Positions 45,201-56,600 of a DNA stretch of 64,000 nt are shown piece by piece (the stretch's first letter is position 1; every line of letters begins with the position of its first letter). Under the pieces are notes generated by a model. The model was not told the origin of the DNA. It did not search any database and saw nothing but the letters and a program-made list of their open reading frames with translations. The stretch is from Phytophthora colocasiae (lineage: Eukaryota > Oomycota > Peronosporomycetes > Peronosporales > Peronosporaceae): NCBI GenBank assembly GCA_018806915.1, contig JAGKQI010000057.1, positions 1 to 64,000 of the forward strand, given 5' to 3'. Position numbers and translations under genes: made by a program.

Positions 45201-46268
45201 TAGCCGCTGATCTGGATGGGGATTAAGGCACCAGCAAAAAAAATTAACCCCACATCGAACGCCTTGCCCAAACTCGACTTTGGTGCGACATCTCCAAACC
45301 TATGCAGTGAATGAAAGGGTTATATCTACGTGCCCTAAACAGAACGCGTAAATCGTATCATACCCGACTGTTGCGATCGTGATGCAGACGAAATAAATGG
45401 CGTCTAGGAACGTCATGTTTTGGCAGTTTTCTCCAGAAATCTGCGAGCCGATGTATGCTGGATCGCAATATTCAATAGTCTTTGATAAAACAAACGAAAT
45501 GATGAGTCTTTGTTTCCACAGAACAAGATGTTGAGACAACTGTACCTGCATAAATATCCCTCCGCACACAATGATGCACAATGTAGTGAGGCAAATTAAA
45601 AGCCCTTGCCGGACTTTCGCCGTTTTGGCGAGTCGAAGCAGGCGATAAAACTGTAATAACCTCATGACTCGCAGCATCATGAGCAACCGAAAAGCGTAGG
45701 TGTTTGGCACTGAATCAGTAGTCCCAGTCGTGAATTCCACCAAAAGCGGCAATACGCAAATCAATTCTACGACGGATAACCAGTGGAACAGGAAACTTCT
45801 TCGGTTGCTAGCGGAATAAAATCTGTCACAACATATCCACAATAACACCAGGTTTAATTCTACAACTTCAGGCTTTCACGGGGAAAAAAATACCTTAATC
45901 CTAGATTCGCCAGTGTTGCTAGTAAATTAATTGTGTCGATCGCGAGATAGCCAGTAGTGAAATTGGTGTTAGGATGATTCCAATTCAGCTTCATCATAGA
46001 AATCACCATCACAGCACTAGCAACTCAACATTTGCAGTTAGTGTCTTCGCTCTTTCCCATTTGTACCACAGCTCCTTTCTTACCTTAGAAGGCACTGTAC
46101 TACATCTAGCATCACGCCCACTTCGGAGTCATGCAAATTTCGTTCGATCCATTGGCGTCTGCTCTCCCCTTTCATCCTCCGCTTGACAGCTCTCCTCGTT
46201 CGTTTAGTAAATCGTCGTAGTAAATCTCGCGCCACCGGCCGGTTCCATTTCTGTGTTGAGTGCAGCAT
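42221..46268 (-). CDS. BK/Slo-type voltage-gated K+ channel with RCK domains
   Basis: Predicted 1195 aa from eight exons, read leftwards: 46268-46084, 46016-45894, 45822-45546, 45479-45364, 45299-45179, 45112-44731, 44666-42406, 42343-42221. The N-terminal half has several hydrophobic helices, an S4-like run of spaced arginines (FRLLMMLRVMRLLQFYRLLR), the K+ selectivity filter TVGFGD (residues 232-237) formed across a splice site, and S6. An RCK/TrkA-N domain follows (~288-460, HVLLCG; GATAVICLEQLKLAFF) with the BK-like GCEQKICEAALPPFL. A Ser/Arg-rich linker (~590-880) precedes a second RCK-like region (~885-1010, DHYVVCG). The C-terminus, LGIYR...YVLTNPP, is BK-like and lies in the last exon. 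Plasma-membrane K+ efflux gated by voltage and ions is the family role. The start is uncertain: the open frame extends upstream to 46442 without an ATG. The intron 45480-45545 is 66 nt, in frame and stop-free, so it may be retained. Confidence 0.85.
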
Positions 46269-46790
46269 CGTCTGGATTGACGGTTGTATTGGGACGATAC
46301 TAGCAGATCTGCTCTTCCTCTTCAGGGGCCAAGAGAAAGAGATCGACGGGTCAATTGGTTCATGCACAAGGGCGACCGGCCCCTTCGATCGCAACAAGGA
46401 ATCCCCAGGTTCAGGGCAAGAAATCTCGGCTGCTACAGTCAAAATCGACCAGCGAGCGAGTGTACTTCAACTAGCACAGAGCGGTGCCGTCGAGCGAGCT
46501 GCTGGCTTGACTTGGCTGCTGCTGTGTTACAGGTACACCAATTCTACAAGCAACGGGTGAGCTGCATTTGTCAACGGATAGCTCGCTCTCACCATATATA
46601 GCCGGCGGTTGAACCACCTCGACAAGGAGGCCACCGTAACCAAAACGATGTCCAACTCTAAAGCTCGATTAGTCATTACCAGAGAGCTGTTGGGGGACGA
46701 ATGCATTGATATATTTAGGGGCGAGCTGTCAGACGTACGAGTGAAGTGCACAGGCTTACCTGGTGCGGTCGACTACGAACCTGACGAAGT
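46269..46790. other. Intergenic region between channel start and helical protein A
   Basis: 522 bp. The minus strand holds a 75-codon open frame (46527-46751) and a TATA-like ctatatatgg near 46600. It may contain the channel promoter and possibly an extra 5' exon, but I could not join it to the channel in frame. Nothing else recognised. Confidence 0.4.
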
Positions 46791-47719
46791 TTACGCGTCC
46801 TTCGGGGCTGTCTTGGTTACTTTCGTCGCGTCTTCAATAGTCTTGGGTGCCTTCTCCTTCGATTCTTCACTAGCAGCCATTTTGGCTTGCTGCAGCGCAC
46901 CAGTCACGTATTCCACCGAGCTGTTGACCAGTCCAACGCCCTTGTTCACGAGATCAGAGCCAAATCCTCCCGTCACTTTCTCGTCCACCTTAATAGCTGT
47001 AGCTGACACACCCAAAGCACGATCCAGGTCCGAGACTTTTCCAGCTACAGCCCCCACCACACCGGAGACCGTACCCACAACACCGTAGCGGCCGTCCAGC
47101 TCCTCAGCCTTGCCCACAACGCCGCCAGCGACAACATAAGCGCCGTATCCAACACTGAAAAGCGTCTCCTTGAGTTGCTCAAAGCTCGAGCTACTGCGTT
47201 CGCGAGTGGCCACCACAATGTGCTCGATGGACGTAGACACGGAGCTGGTGGCCGACGAGACGCCGCCACGTACCGTATCGACGGAGCTGGTGACGCTGGC
47301 ACGGAACTTGTCGTCATAGCTGCGACCGCGCTCCTTGAGGCCATCGAGCGCCGCTTGCACCTTGGCAAATGAGGCTTTGGCCACGTCCACGACGGGGGCG
47401 GACGTGTTCTTGGACTTTTCCTTGAGGGTTTCGCCCAGTTCCTTCAGTTCATCCACCGACTTGTGTGTGCGTTCGATAGCTGCTTGTAGATAGGACGAGG
47501 CTGTCTCCGAGACGTTGTATTGGGCGTCGTACTCGGCCAATTTGGTCTTGAGCTGGAATGACATGCACAAGAGGTTAAAAAATCTCGGAGAGTTTTAGAG
47601 TCTTAGGCGAGGCGAGGGATTGTAGTCCTTACCGACTCGAGGTACGTCTTGGTCTCTTCTGTGCCCTTGTGGATCTGCTCCTGGAGCTTCTCTAGCTCCT
47701 TTGGGTCTGTGGATGCCAT
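46791..47719 (-). CDS. Helical repeat protein A (family unrecognised; relative of 62580-63278)
   Basis: Predicted 282 aa from exons 47719-47633 and 47552-46791. It starts MASTDPKELEKLQEQI. Residues ~1-120 are amphipathic helices with heptad spacing (KTKLAEYDAQYN, TASSYLQAAIERTHKSVDEL). The middle is Ser-rich. Residues ~155-255 are Gly/Val/Ala-rich helices (YVVAGGVVGKAEELDGRYG, VVGAVAGKVSDLDRALG), ending YVTGALQQAK. No signal peptide or clear transmembrane segment. The 'LGV..kA..VDEKV..GF' style tail loosely recalls senescence/BPA1-type or lipid-droplet-coat proteins; this is only a resemblance. The N-terminal pattern (YLESLK.K..EYD...TASSYLQ...ER...SVD) is shared with the protein at 62580-63278, so the two are probably paralogues. 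Head-to-head with RFC5. Confidence 0.75.
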
Positions 47720-47962
47720 AGCTCTTGTGTTCTTCTTCTCTTGTTGGGGAATGGGTTACCGATAATAAAGATTGATTCGATCCAGGACTGCAGAGAATAA
47801 AATAGATAAAACTCTGAAATATAGTGAAATCAAATGTATACGGATACTAAAGTTTTATTTTTTATTTGTTTTAACTTGTAGGAATGTAGTATACATTACG
47901 ATATCCGGTGCAATTACCACTACGCGGTAGTTGAATTTTTGGCAGCCAATTAATTATCAACG
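47720..47962. promoter_or_regulatory. Divergent promoter region, helical protein A / RFC5
   Basis: 243 bp between the two start codons, AT-rich (aaataaaaaactttagt on one strand). It must hold both promoters and 5' UTRs. No specific motif identified. Confidence 0.45.
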
Positions 47963-49085
47963 ATGTCGGACGTGGAGATGAAGGCGGCGGAGGACGCGCC
48001 CGCGTTCGAGGGCATCTCGAGCCGCAACCGCTCGACCGAGTCGTGGCCATGGGTGGAGAAGTACCGTCCGTCGTCCCTGGACGACCTCATCGCCCACCAG
48101 GAGATCATCTCGACGCTCAACCGTCTCATCGACGCGCAGAAGCTGCCCCACTTGTTGTTCTACGGGCCTCCAGGCACCGGCAAGACGTCCATGATCATCG
48201 CAGCGGCTCGACGTTTGTATGGCAAGAACTACGGTTCTATGGTACTCGAACTGAACGCATCGGACGACCGCGGTATCGACGTGGTGCGCAACCAGATCAA
48301 GGAGTTCGCCGGCACCAAGAAACTCTTCAGCCAAGGCGTGAAGCTCATCATCCTGGACGAAGCAGACTCCATGACAAACGACGCGCAGTTCTCTCTTCGA
48401 CGCGTCATTGAAAAGTACACGAAGAACGCGCGCTTCTGCCTCATCTGCAACTACGTGAGCAAGATCATTCCGGCGCTGCAGTCGCGATGCACGCGCTTTC
48501 GCTTCGCGCCGCTCAACGAGAGCCAAGTCAGTGGTCGAGTCAAGCACATTGCGCAACTGGAGAAGTACGTTTCTATTATTTTTTTATGTTGTAGCTGCAG
48601 GTTCTAAGTGTTTTTTTGCATGTTGCTGTAGACTGAACATGACAGAAGACGGTTTCAAGGCCATTCTGCGGTTGGGCCAGGGAGATATGCGTCGCATCCT
48701 CAACATCCTGCAGGCGACATCCATGGCTCATGACGTCGTCAATGAGGCCAATGTGTATCTGTGCACGGGCAACCCACTGCCGAAGGACATTGAGTCAGTA
48801 ACTCAGTGGCTCTTCAACGAGAACTTCGCGACGGCAGTGCAAAAGTGCGCCGAGATGCAGAAGCTCAAGGGTTACGCTACCAGCGATATCCTGCAGGACG
48901 TGTACCGCTACACTACGGAGCTGGAGTTGCCTCCACGATGCCGCATGTATTTATACGACGAGCTGGCCAAACTCGAGCACCGTCTGTCAAATGGTACGAC
49001 GGAGGAATTGCAGTTGGCGTCGCTGGTTGCCGTCTTCGCGATCGCACGTGAGCAGATGTCCAATGCGGTTGCTGCCACGTCTTGA
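47963..49085 (+). CDS. RFC5: Replication factor C subunit 5 (clamp loader small subunit)
   Basis: Predicted 351 aa from exons 47963-48564 and 48632-49085 (67-bp intron, phase 2). It is an AAA+ ATPase: WVEKYRPSSLDDLIAHQ box, Walker A GPPGTGKTS (68-76), NASDDRGID, Walker B DEAD (132-135), sensor-1 CNYVSKIIPA, SRC motif LQSRCTRFRF, then GDMRRILNILQ. The C-terminal collar helices close with LASLVAVFAIAREQM. The details (HQEIISTLNRLI, NYVSKIIPALQSRC, YLCTGNPLP) match RFC5 (yeast Rfc3) rather than RFC2 or RFC4. In the nucleus the RFC complex loads PCNA onto primer ends. The gene ends tail-to-tail with eRF3. Confidence 0.94.
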
Positions 49086-49378
49086 GCTTAGATTTCATCG
49101 AGTGCCTAGCAATGCGAAGTTGTAGAAGAGAAAGAGCAAAGATGAATACCAACGCTGAAATAAGCTGAATTTCGCTCTCATCGGACCGGGAACATTGCAT
49201 CTAGGTATACACGGCGCCGCCTTAAGCCTGGACGGACAGTAAAATGTAGCGCCTAGTGTACTGACTTGAGAGCTGGCACAAGCAGCTACGCTGCTCGTGC
49301 TCCTGTCTATCCTAGCGCCACTGCCCCTGATCTCTCTCGTAGCATTTCCACGCAAACTCTTTCACGCTTTGAAGCTGC

Positions 49379-51148
49379 TTACTTTTCAAGCGCCAACACC
49401 TTTCCGATGGCAATCGTCTTACCTTCGTCACGAAGCGTGAGACGGCCAAGCTGCGGCATGTTCGCGAACGTCTCAATCGTGATGCTCTGCTCCACCTCAA
49501 TCCGGCAGACCACCGACTGACCCTGCTTAATGAAGGCCACGTGCTTCTTCACCGGCTTGCCCGTCTTCGGGTCGATGGGTCGCAGCAACTTAGCGACAAT
49601 GCACTCCTGGGCCACAGTGTGAATGTGAAGGATGCACTTGTAACCAGCCGTCAGTAGCGGACGGTGCTCCAGCGTGTCCACCAGCGCAATTTGAGCAGCG
49701 AACGCGTGGATTGCACGAGGAGGAGCCTCCTCCTTCATGCCGCAGAGCACGAAGCCCTTTTGAACGTCGTCAAGGCCACAAGACAGACGGATTGTCACGT
49801 TCTCACCAGGCTTGGCCGTGCGCACAGGCTGCTCATTAATGTATACTTGGTTCACAATAGCCGTGGTGTTCGTGGGCATCAGCACCACCTTCTGGCCAGT
49901 CTTGAGGACGCCGGACTCCACCTTGCCCAAAGTAATAGTGCCACGGTCGGCGTAGCGATCCAGAATCGGCACACGTAGGGGGCCGTCGGGGTTACGGTTG
50001 GCAATGTGCATGCTGTCCATGTGCTCAATCAGCGCCTCACCTTCGTACCACGGCGCCTTGGCCTTGTCCAGGCGAACCTTCACGTTGTCTCCATGCAGGC
50101 CAGATACGGGGATGAAAGCCACATCACGCTTGACAGCGAAACCGCACATGCGCAGGAATGGGCGAAGCTTTCCAACGCACTCGTCGAAACGCTCCTGGGC
50201 CCAGTTGCACTCGTCCATCTTGTTGATCACGACAATGAGCTTGTTGATGCCCAGCGTCTTGGCCAGCATCGCGTGCTCACGAGTCTGTCCACCACGCTCG
50301 AAACCAGTCTCGAACTCGCCCTTACGCGCTGAAATCACGAGAAGGCCGATATCGGCCTGCGAAGCGCCCTGAATCATGTTAGGCACGTAGTTCTTGTGCC
50401 CAGGGGCATCCAGAATGGTGAAACGACGAGTTTCAGTCTCGAAGTGGGCACGACCGACCTCGACGGTAATACCCTTGGCACGCTCCTCGTCTCCCGTGTC
50501 CATGATGTAAGCCAGGAACCAACTGTCACGGTTGCGCTGCTTGGCCTCGCGCTCGTAGCGCTCAATAGTACGCTTATCCACCTGGTCCATAAGGTACAGC
50601 AAGTTGCCAGACAGCGTGGACTTTCCGGCATCGACGTGGCCAATGAGCACGACGTTCAGGTGCTCACGCGGGTCCTCGTCTCCGATCTCCTCCTCCTCTT
50701 CAACGGCCTCTTCGACCTTAGGCTCCTCGACCTTAGGTTCTTCAGCCTTGGGCTCCTCCTCCTTCTTCTCCTCGACAACCAGCTTCTCCACCTTTTCCTC
50801 AAGCTCAGCCACAGGCTCGGCAGGTGGGGCCGGAGCAGGAGCAGCAGGCGCAGCTGGGGCTGGGGCCTCAGACGTAGCACCTAGAACGGCAGCACCACCC
50901 TTCTTAGGCACAGGCATAGCAATATCGAAAGAGCGGGCCGGGGCAGGCGCCGGGGGCGGAGGCGTGAAGGACGCGGGCGGCGTCCAAGTGGTAGCGCCAG
51001 GGTTGAAGGAGAACTCCTTGGCGGACGCGCTCAGCGTCTTCTTAGCTGTAAATACACATAACCCACCGCGCGTCAGAGATGTATTAAATGGTTATCAAGA
51101 CTTAGAGAGAGAGAGAGGCGTCAACGTACGGGGGTTGCTGCCGTTCAT
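49379..51148 (-). CDS. ERF3: Eukaryotic release factor eRF3 (GSPT/Sup35)
   Basis: Predicted 561 aa: a 19-nt first coding exon (51148-51130) and a large second exon (51045-49379). This cytoplasmic GTPase partners eRF1 in stop-codon decoding. GTPase motifs are GHVDAGKST (from 142), DAPGH, NKMD and SGLHG, followed by two beta-barrel domains. The eRF3-type RDSWFLAYIMDTGDEE distinguishes it from eEF1A and HBS1. The N-terminus has a PAM2-like motif LSASAKEFSFNPGA (residues 11-24), known in eRF3 to bind poly(A)-binding protein, then an Ala/Pro stretch and an acidic Glu/Lys region. It is short compared with yeast Sup35 and has no Gln/Asn-rich prion region. The ATG at 50917 alone would remove the PAM2, so the upstream exon matters. 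Divergent from the METTL13-like gene with 134 bp between starts. Confidence 0.95.
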
Positions 51149-51282
51149 GATTGTTCCTGAGATTCACTCGTCCGAATGGCTGCGGGGCGGCGGTCAGACT
51201 GTTACTTTTTTGTAATACTACTTCATGAAGTAACCTGTAGCCACTTCACTTGTCTATTTGGCTGGTGACCGTCACTCTGAAG
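51149..51282. promoter_or_regulatory. Divergent promoter region, eRF3 / METTL13-like
   Basis: 134 bp between the start codons of a translation GTPase and a methyltransferase whose family modifies the related GTPase eEF1A. The gap is short enough that one bidirectional promoter is likely. Confidence 0.5.
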
Positions 51283-53571
51283 ATGACCACCAAGAGCTCA
51301 AGCCACGAGCTGCTGCCGCACAGGGCGGAGGACTTCCGCAAGCAGGAATACTGGGACCAGTTCTTCCAGAAACGAGGCGAGAAGGCCTTCGAGTGGTATG
51401 GCGACTATGCGTCTCTGCGTCCAGGGTTGCAGGCGCTACTTGGGCTTCCAACTGACGCGCCTTCGTCCCTCCTTCGTCGACTTAAGACTAAGGTTCGTGT
51501 ACTGGTTGTGGGCTGTGGTAACTCTGCATTGAGTGCGGATCTGGCGGCCGACGGCTTCTCCAGCCTCTTAAGTGTGGACTTCAGCGAGCGCGTCATCGAC
51601 GAGATGCGGCGCAAACACCCGGCGCTGCAGTGGCAGGTGATGGACATGACGGACATGCGCGCGCTGGAGAGCGGCAGCTTCGACCTGGTGATGGACAAAG
51701 GTGCTATAGACGCTTTGATGGCCGAGGACACAGCTGAGATCAAACAGGACGCGACCAAGATGCTGCGCGAAGTGCGGCGCGTGCTGGCGCCTGGCGGTCG
51801 CTACTGCTGCGTCACAATGGCGCAAGATTTCATCCTGCAGCATGTGCTGAGCTTCTTCAGTCTCAAGGACGAGCAAGAAGTGGAACCTACGAGCTGGAGT
51901 GTGGGTGTGCAGGAACTGCCGCGTGACGCCCGCAAACCGTTCGCTCCGTTCCTTGTGGCAGCTCTGAAATGTCCTAAGGACAACAAGGCGGCCAAGAAGG
52001 CACAGTACAACGCTAAGCAGTTTGTTAGCGATGCGGGCGAGGCCAGACAACAGTGGCTCATTCACGAGGTAGAAGCCACGCAATGGTTCGCCATGACGCA
52101 GGCAGCTCTGCGCCAGCTGAAAGTTGGACGGCAAGAAGTTATTGAGCTCATTGCCAACGACGAGAAGGACGCAGTCAAGGGCGTGGAACAGAGTCAGGGG
52201 GTGGCTGCTCAGGTAAGCCCTCGCTTTACGCTACGTCTGGTTGATGCCCACGCACGTGGGCCAAATGGTAGCTGTGCCGTGTTTTTGATTCCGCAGGGTC
52301 GTGAGCACGAGTGGATGTTCTCGACCGAGGAAGGTGCGAACGAACTCGCTGCTGGAGCTGGATTCAGTCGCCTTATTATCGTTGCTCTTGGTCGTGGTGG
52401 CCATGCCTTTGAGAGCACTGCCAAGGTGCAGGAGGAGTTGAATGCCAAGGTGATGGAGCTGGCCCCTGACACGCTTGGCTCGGATGAGAAGATTCCGTAC
52501 TTAACTGTGGAGGAAGGTCTTGGTGCTCGTAACATTGTGCACCAGGGCACATCGCCTCTCAGCGGCGCTTTCTTTGTGGAGGAAGTGCAGGAGGACAACG
52601 AAACACTCCGTCGCCTGGTGTTCCTCAGCAACACTAATGTCATCCAGAGTGAGGTGAAGATGTTGGCCCGCGAGAGCTCTGCTCCAAGTCCTGTAGCTTC
52701 GTCTGCTCCGGCCGAGACCCCTGTATCTATTGACACTTCCGATATGACGCCCGAGGAGGCTGCCGCTGCTGCCAGGAAAAAGAAAAACAACAAGAAAAAG
52801 AATCAGAAGAAGAAAAAGAAGGCCCTGGCCAAGCAAGCAGGCGTGGACACGTCCTACCTGGCCTTCGACTATCACAAGGGCATGGTCGCGTCGCTTCATG
52901 CATCATCGTTGGCTACTAGGTCGGCACCCGACTCACTTCACCACACCTTGGTGCTCGGTCTTGGTGGTGGATGCCTGGCGCAGTACCTACATGACAATGT
53001 TCCGGGTATGGACGTTACGGCGTGCGAGCTGGACCCGACGGTCGTCACGGTGGCTGAGCAGTACTTTGGTTTCAAACAGGATGATCGAATGCGCGTGGTC
53101 GTGTCTGATGCACTGCAGTATGTGGCGGAACAGTCTACGGCCGCCCAGAAGCCTACGTTTGACTCCATCATAGTTGACGTAGATGCCAAGCAGCGCGATG
53201 TCGGCATGAGTTGCCCTCCTGTTAGCTTTGTTGAGGACACATTCCTGACTCACGCCCACGACCTGTTGTCTCCTCGCGGCGTGCTGCTTATTAATGTTTC
53301 CTGCCGTGACAGTGGTCTTTACAAGGAAATTATTGCACGGCTGCAGCGTGTCTTCTCCGGTTCACGTGCAGTGTTGGCGCTGAAGCCTAGTGAGCAGGAT
53401 GTTAACAGTGTCGTATTCGTCCGCAAGGCTGACGTGAAGGAACCGGATGCTACCACGCTGCTACGACAGATGCACGATCAGGGCCGCCGGCGTGGCAAGG
53501 CACAAAATATGCCAAGTTACGTTGACGACGAGCTCTGCGAACTCATTCGCGACATCCAAATCACCAAGTAG
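51283..53571 (+). CDS. METTL13: METTL13-type dual methyltransferase (eEF1A methylation)
   Basis: Single exon, 762 aa from ATG 51283; the frame is open upstream to 51250 but without another ATG. The N-terminal methyltransferase (~20-190) has EYWDQFFQKRGEKAFEWYG, SAM motif I VLVVGCGNS (73-81), VDFSERVIDEM and VMDKGAIDALM. A Lys-rich linker (~505-530) precedes a second, spermidine-synthase-like methyltransferase (~545-740: LVLGLGGGCLAQYLHD, VTACELDPTVV, DSIIVDVDAK, LLSPRGVLLINV). This two-domain layout and these motifs are those of METTL13 (eEF1AKNMT), which methylates the eEF1A N-terminus and Lys55 in human cells. Substrate here is inferred. Convergent with the EF-hand/FN3 gene, 92 bp away. Confidence 0.92.
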   Translation: MTTKSSSHELLPHRAEDFRKQEYWDQFFQKRGEKAFEWYGDYASLRPGLQALLGLPTDAPSSLLRRLKTKVRVLVVGCGNSALSADLAADGFSSLLSVDFSERVIDEMRRKHPALQWQVMDMTDMRALESGSFDLVMDKGAIDALMAEDTAEIKQDATKMLREVRRVLAPGGRYCCVTMAQDFILQHVLSFFSLKDEQEVEPTSWSVGVQELPRDARKPFAPFLVAALKCPKDNKAAKKAQYNAKQFVSDAGEARQQWLIHEVEATQWFAMTQAALRQLKVGRQEVIELIANDEKDAVKGVEQSQGVAAQVSPRFTLRLVDAHARGPNGSCAVFLIPQGREHEWMFSTEEGANELAAGAGFSRLIIVALGRGGHAFESTAKVQEELNAKVMELAPDTLGSDEKIPYLTVEEGLGARNIVHQGTSPLSGAFFVEEVQEDNETLRRLVFLSNTNVIQSEVKMLARESSAPSPVASSAPAETPVSIDTSDMTPEEAAAAARKKKNNKKKNQKKKKKALAKQAGVDTSYLAFDYHKGMVASLHASSLATRSAPDSLHHTLVLGLGGGCLAQYLHDNVPGMDVTACELDPTVVTVAEQYFGFKQDDRMRVVVSDALQYVAEQSTAAQKPTFDSIIVDVDAKQRDVGMSCPPVSFVEDTFLTHAHDLLSPRGVLLINVSCRDSGLYKEIIARLQRVFSGSRAVLALKPSEQDVNSVVFVRKADVKEPDATTLLRQMHDQGRRRGKAQNMPSYVDDELCELIRDIQITK

Positions 53572-53663
53572 AGAACGCACCCAAACACACGTAAGTAGAT
53601 CCCTTTTGCCTTTTGCCTCTTACCATCTTACATCGATTGTCTCTACAGCCACTGGCAGTGTGT

Positions 53664-56600
53664 CTATTTATCCCATGTGCTTGGATATCGAGCAGCTTCG
53701 TCTTCCCACTCTGCCCGGAAAGTGTCAAATCGGTACAAATTTCGCTCAGGCCTCGTGATTTTGAGGTCAGCAGGGAGCATGTACCCGTCGGCGCTTGCCA
53801 TCGCAACAAGGTCTCTGCTGGTTGTGTGGATCGATGCCAACTTTTTTCTCCCGCTGGTGCTCGTTCTACTACGTCTTGAAGCTGTCTCCAAAGGCTCCTG
53901 GTTGTAAATCTGAACAGTGCACCATACCACTGCAAGTGTCAGCACGTTCCCATGCCGAGGGTGTCGAGATATCCCAGCAACTTTCGCTGCAACGGTTCGT
54001 TCGCCAACAGCCTCAGCTCCCCCAGTAGAGCTAGTCACGGAGTAAACTGAAGCCTGCGCCAAACCCGGCTTTGGCTTCGAGAAACGATCGGCATCTGTAG
54101 TGCGACGCATGAGGCGTTCGCAAAAGAGTACCGTATCGCCAAGTACCAAGTCTCCTTCTTCCGGTCCACATTCGACAGTGAAGTAATCCGCAGCACCTGC
54201 AGGTTTTCTGGTCATCCGAGCACGACGTTGTGCATCCTCTTTGCTGATCGTGCAGAGCTGGGAGACTGTTGACTGAGCGCTCTGGGTTGCGTCGCTGTTG
54301 AGTGCAAACACGCGAAGACGATAAACTGTCTCGGATTGTAGCTCGCGTATGAGTGCAATCGGTTCGCGACCTTCATACACACGACGCCACTCACTGGGGC
54401 CATCATTTACGGTGAACGCCTTTGGAGTCAACGTTTCAATACGTTTGCAGTCCACAGCGTACCTTACTGCACCGCCAGGGCCAGGATGCCAGCGAACAAG
54501 CGCATCATCACAGCCAACATCCACCCGACCTATACACGTTGGAGCGCTGGGAGCTGTGCAGATTGAGAGAGCTTCACTGAGTGCACTTGACGCGTGCACT
54601 CCTACGACTCGGAGACGAAAACGGTAACGAGTGTTGGGCTCTAATCCGCTTACTGTCGCCGTCGTGTCGGAACCACGGTAGCATACAAGGCGCATTTCAT
54701 CAGCTTTGGAAGAACCTGGTACTTGTAAATCATCCGTCACTCCATCCCGATACCCTGAGTCACGCTTCAGTACGTAATGTACGTCCGACTGCGTCCACCA
54801 TCGAGCAAACTCAGTGTACGAAATCTTGCCGTCGGAATCGAGATCAAAAGCTGCCAAATAGGCAGCAAGTCGCTCAGGTGTGGGAGGGACACCTAGTTCA
54901 CTCAACAGTGTCTGGAACTCGGGTAGCTCCAAATATCCACTGCCGTCAACATCATAGCGATCGAAGCGAGCTTTATAATCAACAGCACCGTCGTCAAGGC
55001 TGGTCTCCTGTGCCCACTCCTTTAGTAACCAAGACACCTGGTCATCCGCGCCATTGGGAGCTCGTTGAGCTGCTGCAGATAGAGTTGGACGAGCATTTGC
55101 CACTGCCCACCGTAGTTGTATGGCACCACTCTGAACTGCAGTCTCAAATGCAGAAGTATTGACAGTCGGAGGTGCAGGTGGAGGCAGAAGTGTGTTCACT
55201 ACGACCGGTTCGCTGTGAAGACTAGCGTGGCCCTCAGCGTTGACAGCCTGCACACGGAATTGGTACGTCGTTCCGCTGTGAAGCCCAAGAACCTCGAACC
55301 GAGGTGCAGCGCCACGGTAGATCTCCACATATTCTCCTGCAGACTCATTGGAACATTGCTTAAGGATGTATCGACATGTGGAAGCGGAGGCGCTTGATTT
55401 GCTACTGCGCGCTGAGGCTTTCTGGGTGGAACGAGATGACGCTGAACCACTTAATCGTCGACGTGAGTTCGTCGATCTTGAAGAGACTTTCGAGTCACGA
55501 GAGCTACGTGACGCTGTGTCCGAGAGATCCAAGACGCCATGGAAAAAGCGCAGAAATTCGTCCCACGAAATACTCTCGTTATCGTCCGTCTCAATGGCGT
55601 CGAAGACACTGAGTGAGGCTTTTGCATTGTGTTCGGTAGCACCTGATACAGCTGTAGTCTGCTGGAGGAAGGCTACCAGTTTGGGCTTCCGCCGTTCGAT
55701 TTCCTCCATGAACTCATCACGTGAGATTCGACCATTTCCATCGGCATCTGCTTCCCGGAACACTTCTTCCAGCTCTTTTAGTCGTCGCGTATAGTAAGAT
55801 GAATTCTCCCACGCGAGCTTCACGCTATAGGGACCTATCAGAATGGCTAGCGGTTCCGCAGGTCTTGCTGGAGCTGTCACGAAATAGGAGAAGGCGTAAA
55901 CACCGGCGCCGAAGCCGTTGAGCGCACGGATACGGAAAGCATACTTAGTATTCGGCGACAATCCCGTGACCGTGAACGCACCACGAGGAACACCATCGTT
56001 GTCGGAGAAATCCTTTGGGTCTCGACAGATTTCGTGATAGGAGCTCACTCGGAACGTTGCTGAGCCCTCGGCGCCGGCCGTCTCCAGTTGATAGAAGGCT
56101 GGCGCCCCACCTTTCCCATTACTAGGCATCTTCCATCGTAGACGCAGCATCGTTGTCCAGTCGACAGTCTCATCGTCGTCATCTCTTTCGAGCACAGGGA
56201 TACTCGGGGGTTGGCCAGAAGTCATGAGTTCACGCAGGACGTGCTGTTCGCGAGGTACAGCAGACCACAATTCCAGTTTCTTCAAGAATGGAGCAGCCAG
56301 CGTATCGTCCCACTGAGCAAAGGCACAGCGGCGGGGAGCTATCTGTCGGACTGCGATCATGTCGCTCTCAGGTTTACAGTTGAATCGGCCCCCATATTGT
56401 TCACGTCTACAGACGTGGCCTGGTAATTCAGCTCGACGTCGACGACTGGAACCTTCAGTGCCAAGAACGAGTTGGAAGGCATTCAGCATACCGCAGTCGT
56501 GGCAAACAGTCTCCCACATGCAAACGGAGCTTAGCAACTGGTCGGTGTCACCGCGACATAAAGCTCTGCGCTCATCCCCAACCACCGTTAGGAACGCCTC

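Noticed and set aside
46527..46751. Minus-strand 75-codon frame as an extra N-terminal exon of the K+ channel
   Set aside because: I found no donor/acceptor pair that joins it to the channel frame without a stop; a TATA-like run inside it suggests promoter instead.
46609..47088. Plus-strand 159-codon frame
   Set aside because: Antisense to helical protein A and compositionally its shadow; no start context or family match.
47957..48556. Minus-strand 199-codon frame opposite RFC5
   Set aside because: Shadow of a strongly conserved AAA+ protein; Arg/His-rich composition.
50396..51215. Plus-strand frames opposite eRF3
   Set aside because: Antisense to conserved GTPase motifs; Ser/Leu-rich shadow of the acidic N-terminal region.
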